Assembly: GCA_905234765.1 (NCBI GenBank)
Contig: CAJOIF010000020.1
Coordinates: 58,876-122,875 of the forward strand
Length of the DNA stretch: 64,000 nt
Reading direction: 5' to 3'
Source of the DNA: an uncultured Bacteroidales bacterium
GTDB lineage: Bacteria > Bacteroidota > Bacteroidia > Bacteroidales > F082
How positions within the stretch are numbered: position 1 is the first letter of the stretch; each line of letters starts with the position of its first letter. The position numbers and the translations under genes are program-made. Positions 42,533 through 51,570 of this stretch are shown piece by piece. The notes beneath the pieces were generated by a model. That model did not search any database. It was given only the letters and a program-made list of their open reading frames with translations, and was not told the origin of the DNA.

Positions 42533-43135
42533 TTATTTCCAAGGTGATACTTTCTTGTAATTTGGTTTAATTTTCAAGTTCAAGCCTTTTACATAAAATC
42601 TATAAAAGCTATCTCTATAGTCACCATCTTCCTTTTTGGGTTTTCCTGTAAGATGGCGTGTAGTACTTCCCATTTCTCCAATATGGCGGCTTACTCCATC
42701 ATTTATAACAATTAGAGGAGCTACATTAGGCTCTAATGCAGAAGAATAGAACAAATACCAACAACAGTTTCTCGGTCCATAAATTGCTTTTTCTTCGTTT
42801 AATTGATTACTACTGGTATCAATTAATGGAATGATACTCCTTATGAGGATGCCACCGTAAAACTTTTTGTTCTCATCACTCTTAAAAGACAAGTCAACCC
42901 CATAATTATGTAGCCACCACATTCCTGCATCTTCTGTACGCTCTATAGTTACATTATCATTATGGTTGTTGTTCTTGAAGTAAAACTCTATTTCCAAAAT
43001 CCTATACTTGCTATTTGCAGTCTTGATATAACTTTTAAACAAAAGAATATCAGCAATTTCAGAAAATGTTGATTTAATGCAATCAACAGATGAATTGGCA
43101 TCTAAAACAGACAATAATTGTTTTAATTTTTCCAT
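42533..43135 (-). CDS. Conserved protein of unknown function
   Basis: 200 residues, soluble. Recognisable stretches are YRILEIEFYFKNNNHNDNVT, GMWWLHNYGVDLSFKS and FYGGILIRSI, followed by YGPRNCCWYLF. This set recurs in uncharacterised proteins sometimes compared with alkyladenine DNA glycosylases (Mag), but catalytic residues could not be placed. A glycosylase link would fit the repair genes on either side. It is AT-rich compared with its neighbours, a hint of transfer. Confidence 0.6.
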   Translation of the reverse strand: MEKLKQLLSVLDANSSVDCIKSTFSEIADILLFKSYIKTANSKYRILEIEFYFKNNNHNDNVTIERTEDAGMWWLHNYGVDLSFKSDENKKFYGGILIRSIIPLIDTSSNQLNEEKAIYGPRNCCWYLFYSSALEPNVAPLIVINDGVSRHIGEMGSTTRHLTGKPKKEDGDYRDSFYRFYVKGLNLKIKPNYKKVSPWK

Positions 43136-43309
43136 GACTTTAACTTTGAACTAATATTGGTAATCATGCGACAAAGGTAGAAAGTCATTTTTGATGCATT
43201 GCAAGAAAATTTGTTAAACATTGTTAAAAAATTCCCCCGTATTTATTTATAACATAAATAACAAATTCGATTTTTTGTATTGGAAAATAGATTATATCTC
43301 AAAAACTTT

Positions 43310-43351
43310 GATTAAATTTACGGCGAAAATTTTGATTAAAAACTAATCAAA
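43310..43351 (+). promoter_or_regulatory. Promoter/operator element shared with dinB, polymerase copy
   Basis: Same 42-base element as 39129-39170. Here the closing inverted repeat is perfect: TTTGATTA, 5 bases, TAATCAAA. Two TTTG words 27 bases apart fit Bacteroidetes -33 and -7 spacing, so operator and promoter overlap. The upstream stretch to 43136 shows no gene. Confidence 0.8.
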
Positions 43352-43359
43352 CCATTGAG

Positions 43360-46275
43360 TTGATCGCCGTCCATTCATATAACAGCCTGTGTTACGGCAC
43401 GATGCCGATTGCGGATTTGGTCGGGAAGGCCGCCGCGCTTGGCTATGCCGTCTTGTCTTTGACCGACATCAACACGACGATGGGTGCTGCCGATTTCGTG
43501 GTGGAATGTGGCAGAAAAGGCGTGCGGCCCGTGCTCGGCGTGGAGTTCCGCAACGGCAACGAACTGCTGTATGTGGCCTTGGCCAAAAACAATGCAGGCT
43601 TCGCCGAACTGAACCGTTTCCTGACCAACCACAATAAGAGCAAGCAGTCCTATCCCGAAACGGCACCCGATTGGGAACAGGTTTTCGTGATTTATCCCTT
43701 CGGGAAACGGAAACCGAACTTACTGAAAAAGAATGAATTCCTTGGTGTGCGGTTCTCCCAGCTGACCAAATTGTACAACTGCGAATCCTTTGAGAAGTTG
43801 GTCGCCATGCAGCCCGTGACCTTTGCCGAGGCCGACGATTTCCAGTTGCACCAATGTATGCGCGCCATTGATGAAAACGTGCTGATTTCGCGCCTTGAGC
43901 CTGCCGCTTGCGCCGCGCCCGATGAGATACTTTTGTCGCCTGAAAGGCTGAAAACAACCTTTGCACTCTATACGCAACTCATTGAAAATGCGGAACGTAT
44001 CTTGGACGAATGCGAAATCAACTTGGACAACAGCGTGAAAAACAAGCGCACCTACACGGGCAATGTCTATGACGACCGCGAACTGCTGCGCAAACTGGCT
44101 TTCGACGGCATGGCGTACCGCTACGACCTGCACGACAAGAACGCCTACCGCCGCATCGAGAAGGAGCTGGACATCATCGAAAGGATGGGCTTTTGCGCCT
44201 ATTTCCTCATCGCTTGGGATATCGTGCGCTTCGCCATCAGGCAGGGCTTCTATCATGTTGGGCGGGGCAGCGGAGCTAACAGTATTGTAGCTTATTGCCT
44301 GAAAATCACCGATGTGGACCCGATTGAACTGGACTTGTACTTCGAGCGTTTCCTCAACCCCATGCGCAGCAGTCCTCCCGATTTCGACCTTGATTTCTCG
44401 TGGCGCGACAGAGACAAAGTCATCCAGTACATTTTTGACAAATACGGCCCTGACCATGTGGCGCTGCTCGGTGCGACGGTCACCTTTCAGTCTAACTCTC
44501 TCTGTCGTGAGTTGGGCAAGGTGTTCGGTCTGCCCAAGGGCGAAATCGACCAGATGGAGCGCAATCCGACGACTTATGCCCAACAAAGCGAAATCGGGGG
44601 CAACATCCTCGCCATCGCCGAGCGCATCCGTGACTTCCCGCGCCAACGCTCCATCCATGCAGGTGGCGTGTTGATTACGGAAGAACCGATTACCAATTTT
44701 GCCGCCTTGGACTTGCCACCGAAAGGCTTCCCGACGACGCAATACGACATGTATTCCGCTGAAAAATTAGGCTTTGAGAAAATCGACATTTTGAGTCAAC
44801 GGGGCATTGCCCACATCCGTGAGGCGGTGGAGATGGTGGAACGCAGCCGTGGTGTTCACATTGACATTCACCAGATTAACACGTTGAAGCAGGACGAACT
44901 GATTCGTCGGCAACTGCTCAAAGCGGAAACTTGCGGCTGCTTTTACATCGAAAGTCCGGGGATGCGCGGCCTGCTGCGCAAGTTGCGTTGTTCTGATTAT
45001 AAAACTTTGGTCGCGGCCAGTTCCATCATCCGCCCAGGTGTGGCCCATTCGGGAATGATGCGTGAATACATCCACCGATTCCATCATCCTGATACTGTGG
45101 ATTATAAGCATCCCGTTTTGAAGGAACTTTTGGCCGAGACCTACGGCGTGATGATTTACCAAGAGGATGTGCTCAAAGTGGGGCATTACTTTGCGGGCTT
45201 GGACTTGGCCGAGGCCGATGTGCTACGCCGCATGATGGGTCACAAGATGCGCGACAAGTTTGAGTTTGAGCAGGTTACGAAACGCTTTTTCGACAACTGC
45301 AAGGCCAAAGGTTATCCCGATGACCTCGTACACGAACTTTGGCGGCAGATTGAGTCGTTTTCGGGCTATTCCTTCTCAAAGGCACATTCGGCCTCCTACG
45401 CGGTGGAGAGTTACCAAAGCCTCTATCTGAAGAGCCACTATCCGCTTGAGTTTCAAGTGGCTGTGATTAACAATTTCGGTGGGTTTTACCAAACTTGGTT
45501 CTACTTCAACGAGGCGCGGCGCATGGGCGCGAAAATCCATCTGCCTTGCGTCAATCGCAGCGATTACCTCACCACCTTGAATGGTCGGACAATTTTCATG
45601 GGTTTCGTGCATTTGCAAGGTCTTGAACAAAATTTCGTTGAGCGTTTTCTTGCCGAACGCGCGGCGCGTGGGCCTTTCGCAAGCCTCGAAGACTTCATTT
45701 CAAGAGTCTCTTTCAAGATCGAGCAACTCGTTTTGCTCATTCGTGGCGGCGCGTTTGATTTCACACGAAAACCCAAAGCCGAACTGCTGTGGCTGGCGCA
45801 TCTTGGCAAGAGTGATGGCAAAAAAGAGCAGCCAGAAACGCTTTTCCAATTTGAGAACCAGCATTTTGAGTTTCCAGATTTCAAGACGAACGCCCTGCAA
45901 AATGCCTACGATGAAATGGAACTTTACGGTTTTCCCGTGTCTCTCACCTGGTTTGATCTACTCAAGACTAATTTCCGAGGCGAGTTGATGGCTTGCCAAA
46001 TGCTGAACTTTGTTGGGCAACGCTATCGAATGTTGGGCAAATTAGTGACGGTGAAGAACTTTCGCACCAGCAAAGGTGAGCCAATGGCCCTCGCCACCTT
46101 TATTGACGCCACGGGCGAGGCTTTTGATACGGTGCTTTTTCCGCAAGTTTTTAAAAGCTATCCCTTCCAAGGCGACGGCATTTATCTGCTTTTGGGAAAA
46201 GTGACGGAGGAGTTTGGACAGGCCTCGTTGCAAGTAGAGAAAATGGGGCGATTGGGATATAAATCCGACACCTAA
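43360..46275 (+). CDS. dnaE: DNA polymerase III alpha subunit, error-prone DnaE type
   Basis: 971 residues. An in-frame stop at 43333-43335 and no ATG upstream leave TTG at 43360 (or ATT at 43354) as start, 8 bases after the shared operator. The PHP domain is degraded at its metal site (AVHSYNSL in place of HxH). Catalytic Asp residues are in PDFDLDFSWRDRDKV. The finger/thumb, HhH and an OB-fold (VKNFRTSKGEPMALATFIDA) follow. It is about 190 residues shorter than replicative DnaE. With dinB and the S24 repressor it resembles the ImuB-DnaE2 mutasome of other bacteria. No ImuA was seen. Confidence 0.88.
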   Translation: MIAVHSYNSLCYGTMPIADLVGKAAALGYAVLSLTDINTTMGAADFVVECGRKGVRPVLGVEFRNGNELLYVALAKNNAGFAELNRFLTNHNKSKQSYPETAPDWEQVFVIYPFGKRKPNLLKKNEFLGVRFSQLTKLYNCESFEKLVAMQPVTFAEADDFQLHQCMRAIDENVLISRLEPAACAAPDEILLSPERLKTTFALYTQLIENAERILDECEINLDNSVKNKRTYTGNVYDDRELLRKLAFDGMAYRYDLHDKNAYRRIEKELDIIERMGFCAYFLIAWDIVRFAIRQGFYHVGRGSGANSIVAYCLKITDVDPIELDLYFERFLNPMRSSPPDFDLDFSWRDRDKVIQYIFDKYGPDHVALLGATVTFQSNSLCRELGKVFGLPKGEIDQMERNPTTYAQQSEIGGNILAIAERIRDFPRQRSIHAGGVLITEEPITNFAALDLPPKGFPTTQYDMYSAEKLGFEKIDILSQRGIAHIREAVEMVERSRGVHIDIHQINTLKQDELIRRQLLKAETCGCFYIESPGMRGLLRKLRCSDYKTLVAASSIIRPGVAHSGMMREYIHRFHHPDTVDYKHPVLKELLAETYGVMIYQEDVLKVGHYFAGLDLAEADVLRRMMGHKMRDKFEFEQVTKRFFDNCKAKGYPDDLVHELWRQIESFSGYSFSKAHSASYAVESYQSLYLKSHYPLEFQVAVINNFGGFYQTWFYFNEARRMGAKIHLPCVNRSDYLTTLNGRTIFMGFVHLQGLEQNFVERFLAERAARGPFASLEDFISRVSFKIEQLVLLIRGGAFDFTRKPKAELLWLAHLGKSDGKKEQPETLFQFENQHFEFPDFKTNALQNAYDEMELYGFPVSLTWFDLLKTNFRGELMACQMLNFVGQRYRMLGKLVTVKNFRTSKGEPMALATFIDATGEAFDTVLFPQVFKSYPFQGDGIYLLLGKVTEEFGQASLQVEKMGRLGYKSDT

Positions 46276-46289
46276 TCCGCATAGTTTTG

Positions 46290-46297
46290 TATCTTTG
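46290..46297 (+). promoter_or_regulatory. -7 box of the TonB receptor operon
   Basis: TATCTTTG followed by CACC, 25 bases before the start codon, matches TAnnTTTG. Confidence 0.55.
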
Positions 46298-46321
46298 CAC
46301 CGAATTTTCAACCTTTCGAAA

Positions 46322-48670
46322 ATGAAACGAAAACTATTTTTGTGTATTATTTGCCTTATAGGATTGTGTTTTAATACCTTAGCACAACAAAAGGGTCATA
46401 TTTCAGGCACCGTCAAAGATGCCGAAACCAGTGAAGCTTTGGTGGGTGTCTCTATCTATGTGGAGCATCTGAAGCAAGGTACCACTACCAACGAACGAGG
46501 ACGCTATGAACTGGATTTGCCCGTGGGCGAACATCTACTGCGCATCTCGTATGTCGGTTACGGCACCTTGGAGAAGAAAGTCACCGTCACGGCCAAGCCA
46601 CAGACCATCAATTTGAAACTGCAGTCCGAAACCGAAACGCTCTCCGAGGTGGAAGTCACCAGCGAGCGCCAAGACCGCAACGTGTCCGCCATGGCCATGA
46701 GCGTGCAGACCCTCGACATGATCACCATCAAGAAGATTCCCGCCCTGATGGGTGAAGTCGACGTAATCAAGTCAATCCAACTATTGCCGGGAGTACAGTC
46801 GGCCTCCGAGGGTTCATCGGGTTTCAGTGTGCGCGGTGGCGCTACCGACCAGAACCTCATCCTTTTGGACGGCGCACCTATCTATAATGCATCCCATTTC
46901 CTTGGATTTTTCTCCGTGTTCAACAACGACGCCATTAAAGACGCTACCTTATACAAAGGCGATATTCCTGCCAACTACGGTGGGCGTCTTGCCTCTGTCC
47001 TTGACGTAGAAATCAAAGACGAAGTACCGAAGAAATTCGGTATGCAGGGCGGCATCGGTGTCGTCACTAGCCGTCTGATGGTTGAAACACCTGCCTTCGA
47101 CCACAAGACCTCCATCATGCTTGCAGGACGCACCACTTATGCAGGCCTTGTGCTGCCATTCCTCGGCGAAGATCTCGACAAGTCCAAAATCTATTTCTAC
47201 GACTTGAACGCAAAAGTGACACAGGTGTTGAACAAGAAGAACCGCCTTTTTCTCTCCGTCTACCATGGTCATGATGAATTCTCGATGCAGCAAATGATTG
47301 GTCTGGGCTACGGCAACAGCAGCGGCACCCTCCGTTGGAACCACATCTTTAACGACCGACTCACCTCCAACCTTTCGCTCATTGGGTCACGTTACCGCTA
47401 TGGCATTGACCTCAAATACAGCCCATACGACTTCACCATCAAGGCTGGCACAGATGCACTCAGCCTCGGATACGACTTTGCCATGGTATGGAACGAACAA
47501 CACTTGACAAAGTTTGGCATCAGCTCCAGTTTCCAAAGCTACCTCCAAGGCCAGCTTTATGACCGTGGCGGTGCCTTGGCACAGTATCTCCAAGTCGACT
47601 CAACCCAAAAAGTGACGCGCAATGCCTTGGAACACGCATTATACATCTCACATGACTTCACTCCTACTCCGCGCTTCACTTTCAGAGCTGGCATTCGTGT
47701 GTCGTGCTTCCAAAACATTGGCGAGGAGGACTTCTACGTTATGGATTCCGTCATTTACATCCCCACCGACACGATACACTATGGCAAAGGTGAAGTCTTC
47801 AACACGCAGTTCCATCCTGAGCCGCGTTTGGCTGCCATGTTCCGCATCGACGAGATGTCGTCCATCAAAGCTTCCTATTCGCGCACGGTACAATATGCAC
47901 AGATTGCATCCTCGGCCACTGGCGGACTGCCTTTCGACGTATGGTTCCCCGTCAGCCCTAACATCAAACCACAGAAATGCGACCAATACGCTCTCGGCTA
48001 TTTCCGCAATTTCTTGAACAACAAAATCGAGACCTCGGTGGAGGTTTACTATAAAAACATGCAGAACGTCATCGACTTCAAGGACAACGCCATCACTTTT
48101 GGGTCTTTGCTCATCGACGGTGAAGTACGTGCCGGAAAAGGCCGTTCATACGGAGCGGAATTCCTCGTGAGAAAAAACAAGGGTAAATTCACCGGATGGA
48201 TTTCCTACACCTTCTCGCGCACCTACCGCACCATCAAGCAGATCAGCCATGGTCAAGAATACCGTTCGCCGTATGACCGTCCGCACAACATTGTCATAGT
48301 GGGCAGTTACGACCTCACCCGCCGTCTCACCTTGGCCGCCAACTGGATTTACAACACGGGAAAACCTGTCACCTTCCCCTGCGGACAATATACCATCAAC
48401 GGGCACACCTACGCTGTATACAACGGCTACCGCAATGAGAGCCGCTATCCCGATTATCACCGCCTTGACCTGTCGCTCACCTGCAAGCTTGGCAAGCTCA
48501 AGAAGGACAAGCGTTGGCAACACGACATCAACCTTTCGGTCTATAACGCCTACGCCCGCCACAACACGTGGGCCATCACTTTCGACCAAGCCGAAAACGG
48601 CGGTATCGTTACCAATAACATGTACCTCTTCTCCGCGGTGCCTTCACTTTCGTACAACTTCAAATTCTGA
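46322..48670 (+). CDS. TonB-dependent outer-membrane receptor
   Basis: 782 residues, signal peptide MKRKLFLCIICLIGLCFNTL to AQQ. A carboxypeptidase-regulatory-like domain (about 25-105; GHISGTVKDAETSEALVGVS), a plug (about 110-230; IQLLPGVQSASEGSSGFSVR, DQNLILLDGAPIYN) and a barrel ending in LSYNFKF follow. It lacks the SusC-specific features and is followed by two DUF4249 lipoproteins instead of a SusD, a common alternative pairing in Bacteroidetes. Expected to import an unknown ligand, perhaps a peptide or metal complex, using TonB energy. The three genes form one unit with 5- and 11-base gaps. Confidence 0.93.
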   Translation: MKRKLFLCIICLIGLCFNTLAQQKGHISGTVKDAETSEALVGVSIYVEHLKQGTTTNERGRYELDLPVGEHLLRISYVGYGTLEKKVTVTAKPQTINLKLQSETETLSEVEVTSERQDRNVSAMAMSVQTLDMITIKKIPALMGEVDVIKSIQLLPGVQSASEGSSGFSVRGGATDQNLILLDGAPIYNASHFLGFFSVFNNDAIKDATLYKGDIPANYGGRLASVLDVEIKDEVPKKFGMQGGIGVVTSRLMVETPAFDHKTSIMLAGRTTYAGLVLPFLGEDLDKSKIYFYDLNAKVTQVLNKKNRLFLSVYHGHDEFSMQQMIGLGYGNSSGTLRWNHIFNDRLTSNLSLIGSRYRYGIDLKYSPYDFTIKAGTDALSLGYDFAMVWNEQHLTKFGISSSFQSYLQGQLYDRGGALAQYLQVDSTQKVTRNALEHALYISHDFTPTPRFTFRAGIRVSCFQNIGEEDFYVMDSVIYIPTDTIHYGKGEVFNTQFHPEPRLAAMFRIDEMSSIKASYSRTVQYAQIASSATGGLPFDVWFPVSPNIKPQKCDQYALGYFRNFLNNKIETSVEVYYKNMQNVIDFKDNAITFGSLLIDGEVRAGKGRSYGAEFLVRKNKGKFTGWISYTFSRTYRTIKQISHGQEYRSPYDRPHNIVIVGSYDLTRRLTLAANWIYNTGKPVTFPCGQYTINGHTYAVYNGYRNESRYPDYHRLDLSLTCKLGKLKKDKRWQHDINLSVYNAYARHNTWAITFDQAENGGIVTNNMYLFSAVPSLSYNFKF

Positions 48671-48675
48671 ACGAA

Positions 48676-49572
48676 ATGAAAAACATCCACTTAACACTAG
48701 CCTATATCGGATTGTTATTGCTCGTCTCATGCACGGAAGAATATATTATTGAGACCGAAGAAGGTGACCCCATGATTGGCGTAGAAGCCTATTTCTCCGA
48801 TGAATTTAAGCAGCATGAAACGATTTTAAGCTATACTGCTGACCTTTACAACCAGGACGAAATTCGCATGATAACAGGTGCTTTGGTATACGTCACAGAC
48901 GGCACAGACACCATTGTGTATCATGAAGATACGGAAAACAAAGGACATTACTACACTGACACTGTAGCTGGAAAAAGGAACACGCTTTACCGCCTTTGCG
49001 TAGACATCCATTCGGCCGATGATGAACCTATCCATGTTTTTTCGGAGTGTATGCTGGCCGACAATGTTGACCACATCGACAGTTTGGTCATCAAACCATA
49101 CAATGGCAACAACGACAGCGTTCCTACCGTCTTCTTCAATGACACGATAGAATGGGTCTACCCTTATTTCCATAGCCTTCCCGACCCGAACATCGTTTAC
49201 ATGCCCATGGTTTACAAGAACGACACCCTCCTGACTGACTCTTTGATGCAGCAATCCATGATTCCCATTGGTGGTTATGCAGACTGCGATATCAACGGTC
49301 CCGAGATGTTGGCACAAAACAAGGAAATCCCTGTATATTATTTCAAGAAATCCGACTTGAAGGTAGGAGACCGCATCCGCGTAGGGATGCAAAGCATTCC
49401 TTCCGAGTATGTCTACTATTACTATAGCATCTTAGCGTCGTCGGGCAGCAATCCCATGCTCGGTGCACCCGCCAATGTGAACACCAACATACAGCCGTCC
49501 GAAAAGGCTGTCGGCTGGTTTATGGCGGCCTCGGTCACTTCAATTGAAACCATTTTCAAAGACGACCACTAA
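48676..49572 (+). CDS. DUF4249 lipoprotein, copy 1
   Basis: 298 residues with lipobox LVSC (MKNIHLTLAYIGLLLLVSC) and then TEEY. The family pattern is seen in GVEAYFSDEFKQHETILSYT, GHYYTDTVAG, VDHIDSLVI and a C-terminal SNPMLGAPANV. Family members accompany TonB receptors and probably act as surface lids or ligand-binding partners, like SusD, but without relation to it. Placed 5 bases after the receptor gene. Confidence 0.88.
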   Translation: MKNIHLTLAYIGLLLLVSCTEEYIIETEEGDPMIGVEAYFSDEFKQHETILSYTADLYNQDEIRMITGALVYVTDGTDTIVYHEDTENKGHYYTDTVAGKRNTLYRLCVDIHSADDEPIHVFSECMLADNVDHIDSLVIKPYNGNNDSVPTVFFNDTIEWVYPYFHSLPDPNIVYMPMVYKNDTLLTDSLMQQSMIPIGGYADCDINGPEMLAQNKEIPVYYFKKSDLKVGDRIRVGMQSIPSEYVYYYYSILASSGSNPMLGAPANVNTNIQPSEKAVGWFMAASVTSIETIFKDDH

Positions 49573-49583
49573 AAACGACCATC

Positions 49584-50507
49584 ATGCCAGTGCTTAAAAA
49601 AATAGCGAAATTGGGCCTTCTCTTGCCGACTTTGTTCCTTTTGGCAACATCATGCACGGAAAAAATCACCTTAGACCTGCCAGAAGGGAATATCATACCT
49701 GTCATAGAAGGCAATTTCAGCAACGAATACAAGCAACACGAAATCACATTATGCTATTCCGCAGAACTTTACGCAGAGGGAAGCGAAATGATTTCGGGGG
49801 CCGAAATTTATCTGGTTGGCGGAGGTGACACTATTTGGTATCATGAAAAATCAGATGCCCCTGGCCATTACATAACCGACTCCGTAGCGGGAAAGAAACA
49901 AAGTTGGTATCATTTGGAAGTCCTCGTCAAGGAAAACTCGCTCTACTCCACCCCCTTAAGAATGTATGCCGATAGCTATATGCCCAACAACATAGACCAA
50001 ATTGACTCGTTGAGATTGCTGCCATTACTCAATGAGCAAGGCATCCCATTTGCCGATGACGAAGCGGCAGTATGCGTTTGTCCTTATTTCAAGCCCCTAC
50101 CGAATCCAGATATCGTATACAGTGTTGAGCTTTACCTCAACGGAAGTCGATTCAAGAACCGTCCTTCGAAACTATTCGATTTGTTCCCTATGAATGGCTA
50201 TGCGAACTACGACTACTTTAACGGGCCAGAAATGCTGGAAGAAAACATAGAAGTCCCTGTCGGCATTATGAACAAATCCTATATGCACGAAGGCGACACG
50301 GTGAAACTAAAACTCGTCAGCATCACAAAAGACTACATGTATTTTCTTTTCAGTCAGAAGTTGGCGGTTGGTTCCAATCCCGTCATGGGTGCCTTCCCCG
50401 CCAATTTCTCAAACATCTTCTCCAACTGCGACGCCATCGGCTGGTTCAGTACAACGACGGCAGTTGAGGTTGAAGGTGCTTTTCACGATTGGGAACAAAA
50501 CAAATAA
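49584..50507 (+). CDS. DUF4249 lipoprotein, copy 2
   Basis: 307 residues with lipobox ATSC (LLPTLFLLATSC) and then TEKI. It shares with copy 1 the stretches IEGNFSNEYKQHEITLCYSA, GHYITDSVAG, IDQIDSLRL and SNPVMGAFPANFSN, so the two arose by tandem duplication. Ends 5 bases before a strong terminator hairpin. Likely partners the same TonB receptor. Confidence 0.88.
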   Translation: MPVLKKIAKLGLLLPTLFLLATSCTEKITLDLPEGNIIPVIEGNFSNEYKQHEITLCYSAELYAEGSEMISGAEIYLVGGGDTIWYHEKSDAPGHYITDSVAGKKQSWYHLEVLVKENSLYSTPLRMYADSYMPNNIDQIDSLRLLPLLNEQGIPFADDEAAVCVCPYFKPLPNPDIVYSVELYLNGSRFKNRPSKLFDLFPMNGYANYDYFNGPEMLEENIEVPVGIMNKSYMHEGDTVKLKLVSITKDYMYFLFSQKLAVGSNPVMGAFPANFSNIFSNCDAIGWFSTTTAVEVEGAFHDWEQNK

Positions 50508-50511
50508 CAAT

Positions 50512-50547
50512 AAGAAAAATGCCACGCGAATGCGCGGCATTTTTCTT
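50512..50547 (+). terminator. Terminator of the TonB/DUF4249 operon
   Basis: AAGAAAAATGCC pairs with GGCATTTTTCTT through an extended stem (CGCG-rich top). It carries A-rich and T-rich arms and works in both directions. It touches the first valS tail copy. Confidence 0.8.
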
Positions 50548-50548
50548 A

Positions 50549-50671
50549 TTTCCTCAGCCCCGCCAGTTGTTGTTCGATGACAGTAATCTTGGCTTCGGCA
50601 TCGGCTTTCTTCTTGCGTTCCTCCTACACCACGGGGGCGGGAGCGCCATTCACGAAGTGTTCGTTGGAGAA
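50549..50671 (-). pseudogene. valS 3'-end fragment, copy 1
   Basis: On the minus strand it reads FSNEHFVNGAPAPVV, stop, [20 protein letters not shown] and AGLRK before TAA. This aligns with the last 41 codons of the intact valS (53559). By eye about 105 of 122 bases match, and many differences are silent third positions, so it looks like the tail of a related but different valS. One internal TAG and no upstream gene body. Confidence 0.85.
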
Positions 50672-50724
50672 TTTTATGGTCTGTTTCAAAAACTTTGTTT
50701 ATTTTTGCAGCAAATACGAAAACA

Positions 50725-50985
50725 ATGGATACTGTAAAAATTGACATCGAACTGCCATCGTGCGGCTTTTATTCCAAGGAGGAACTGACGGAGTTGATTT
50801 ATTCTTATGCTTTGTCATTGGTGATGCCAAACACAGTTTCGGACATGTCGGTTGAGGACGAGCTGAAGGAACTGAATCGTCGTGCTGCCGAGATGGAAAA
50901 TGACCCTTCGGTTCGTATACCCCATGAAGAAGTTTACGAGAGAGTAATGTCAAGGATGCATCGGTATGAAAATCATTTGGCATGA
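50725..50985 (+). CDS. Antitoxin of a RelE/ParE-type module
   Basis: 86 residues, start at 50725 (MDTVKIDIELPSCGFYSKEE). A short beta-strand start is followed by acidic helices (EDELKELNRRAAEMENDPSV, HEEVYERVMSR), typical of small antitoxins that bind DNA and toxin. It overlaps the toxin gene by 20 bases. A TATTTTTG box at 50700-50707 gives its promoter, just after the first valS tail copy. Confidence 0.8.
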   Translation: MDTVKIDIELPSCGFYSKEELTELIYSYALSLVMPNTVSDMSVEDELKELNRRAAEMENDPSVRIPHEEVYERVMSRMHRYENHLA

Positions 50986-51271
50986 ATTAGCTCTTGAAGA
51001 ATTGGCTTCGATAGGTGAGAAGGTGTTGGAAATGTTTGGCGATAAAGTGGCTGATAGGGTTGTCGAAGGCATTATGAATAGGGTGGACACCTTATCGGCG
51101 AATCCATTTCTTGGCACAAAGGATGAAAGATATTTGCCATTCCATGTCTTGCATTCATGGCATAACCGCATTTTCTATCTTGTAACTGATAGTGAAATCA
51201 GAATTATAGCCATTTGGGACAATCGTCGGGATGAAAAGAAATTACCAAAATTGTTGTCATCGAGATTATGA
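50966..51271 (+). CDS. RelE/ParE-family toxin
   Basis: 101 residues (MKIIWHELALEELASIGEKV). The fold pattern is the usual one: N-terminal strand, two helices (DKVADRVVEGIMNRVDTLSA), NPFLGTKDERYLPFHVLHS, then HNRIFYLVTDSEIRIIAIWD. It would inhibit gyrase or cleave mRNA on the ribosome if freed from the antitoxin; which target cannot be told. Complete and likely active. A hairpin at 51316-51348 ends the unit. Confidence 0.85.
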   Translation: MKIIWHELALEELASIGEKVLEMFGDKVADRVVEGIMNRVDTLSANPFLGTKDERYLPFHVLHSWHNRIFYLVTDSEIRIIAIWDNRRDEKKLPKLLSSRL

Positions 51272-51315
51272 AGCTTATTCGAAAAATTGCGGCAGCGTTT
51301 TGAACCGTAGAAACA

Positions 51316-51348
51316 CGAATAGCGGAGACAATGAATCTCCGCTATTCG
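51316..51348 (+). terminator. Hairpin after the toxin gene
   Basis: Perfect 13-bp stem CGAATAGCGGAGA/TCTCCGCTATTCG with a 7-base loop, followed by TTTATTC. Confidence 0.65.
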
Positions 51349-51368
51349 TTTATTCGTGGATAAAATCG

Positions 51369-51394
51369 TAGAGACGGTGCATGCACCGTCTCTA
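51369..51394. repeat. GTAGAGACG-family palindrome, variant centre
   Basis: Perfect self-complementary 26 bases with arms TAGAGACGGTGCA/TGCACCGTCTCTA. Same outer arms as the copies flanking queC (60399, 61091) but a different inner sequence. Confidence 0.75.
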
Positions 51395-51407
51395 TCAGCG
51401 TGATAAA

Positions 51408-51463
51408 TCACTTCCTCAGCCCCGCCAGTTGCTGTTCTATCACAGCAATCTTGATTTCGGCTT
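51408..51463 (-). pseudogene. valS 3'-end fragment, copy 2
   Basis: On the minus strand it reads [18 protein letters not shown] and then TGA, matching the last 17 or so codons of valS. The first 17 bases on the plus strand (TTCCTCAGCCCCGCCAG) are the same in the intact gene and in both copies. Similarity ends abruptly near 51463. Confidence 0.82.
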
Positions 51464-51570
51464 TTTGGATGAGCAGGGGAGAAACGTTTTTTTGCATGAT
51501 TTGTTCAAACATGATGTATGTGTGATAAAAGATATGTATCTTTGCGTTTTGATAACAAAAAGGAGGAATT

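Noticed and set aside
43720..44742. Minus-strand open frame of 340 codons opposite the DnaE-type gene
   Set aside because: Shadow frame; polymerase motifs are clear on the plus strand.
50409..50747. Minus-strand frame of 112 codons spanning the valS tail copy
   Set aside because: It reads the tail in the wrong frame; the true relation is to valS codons.
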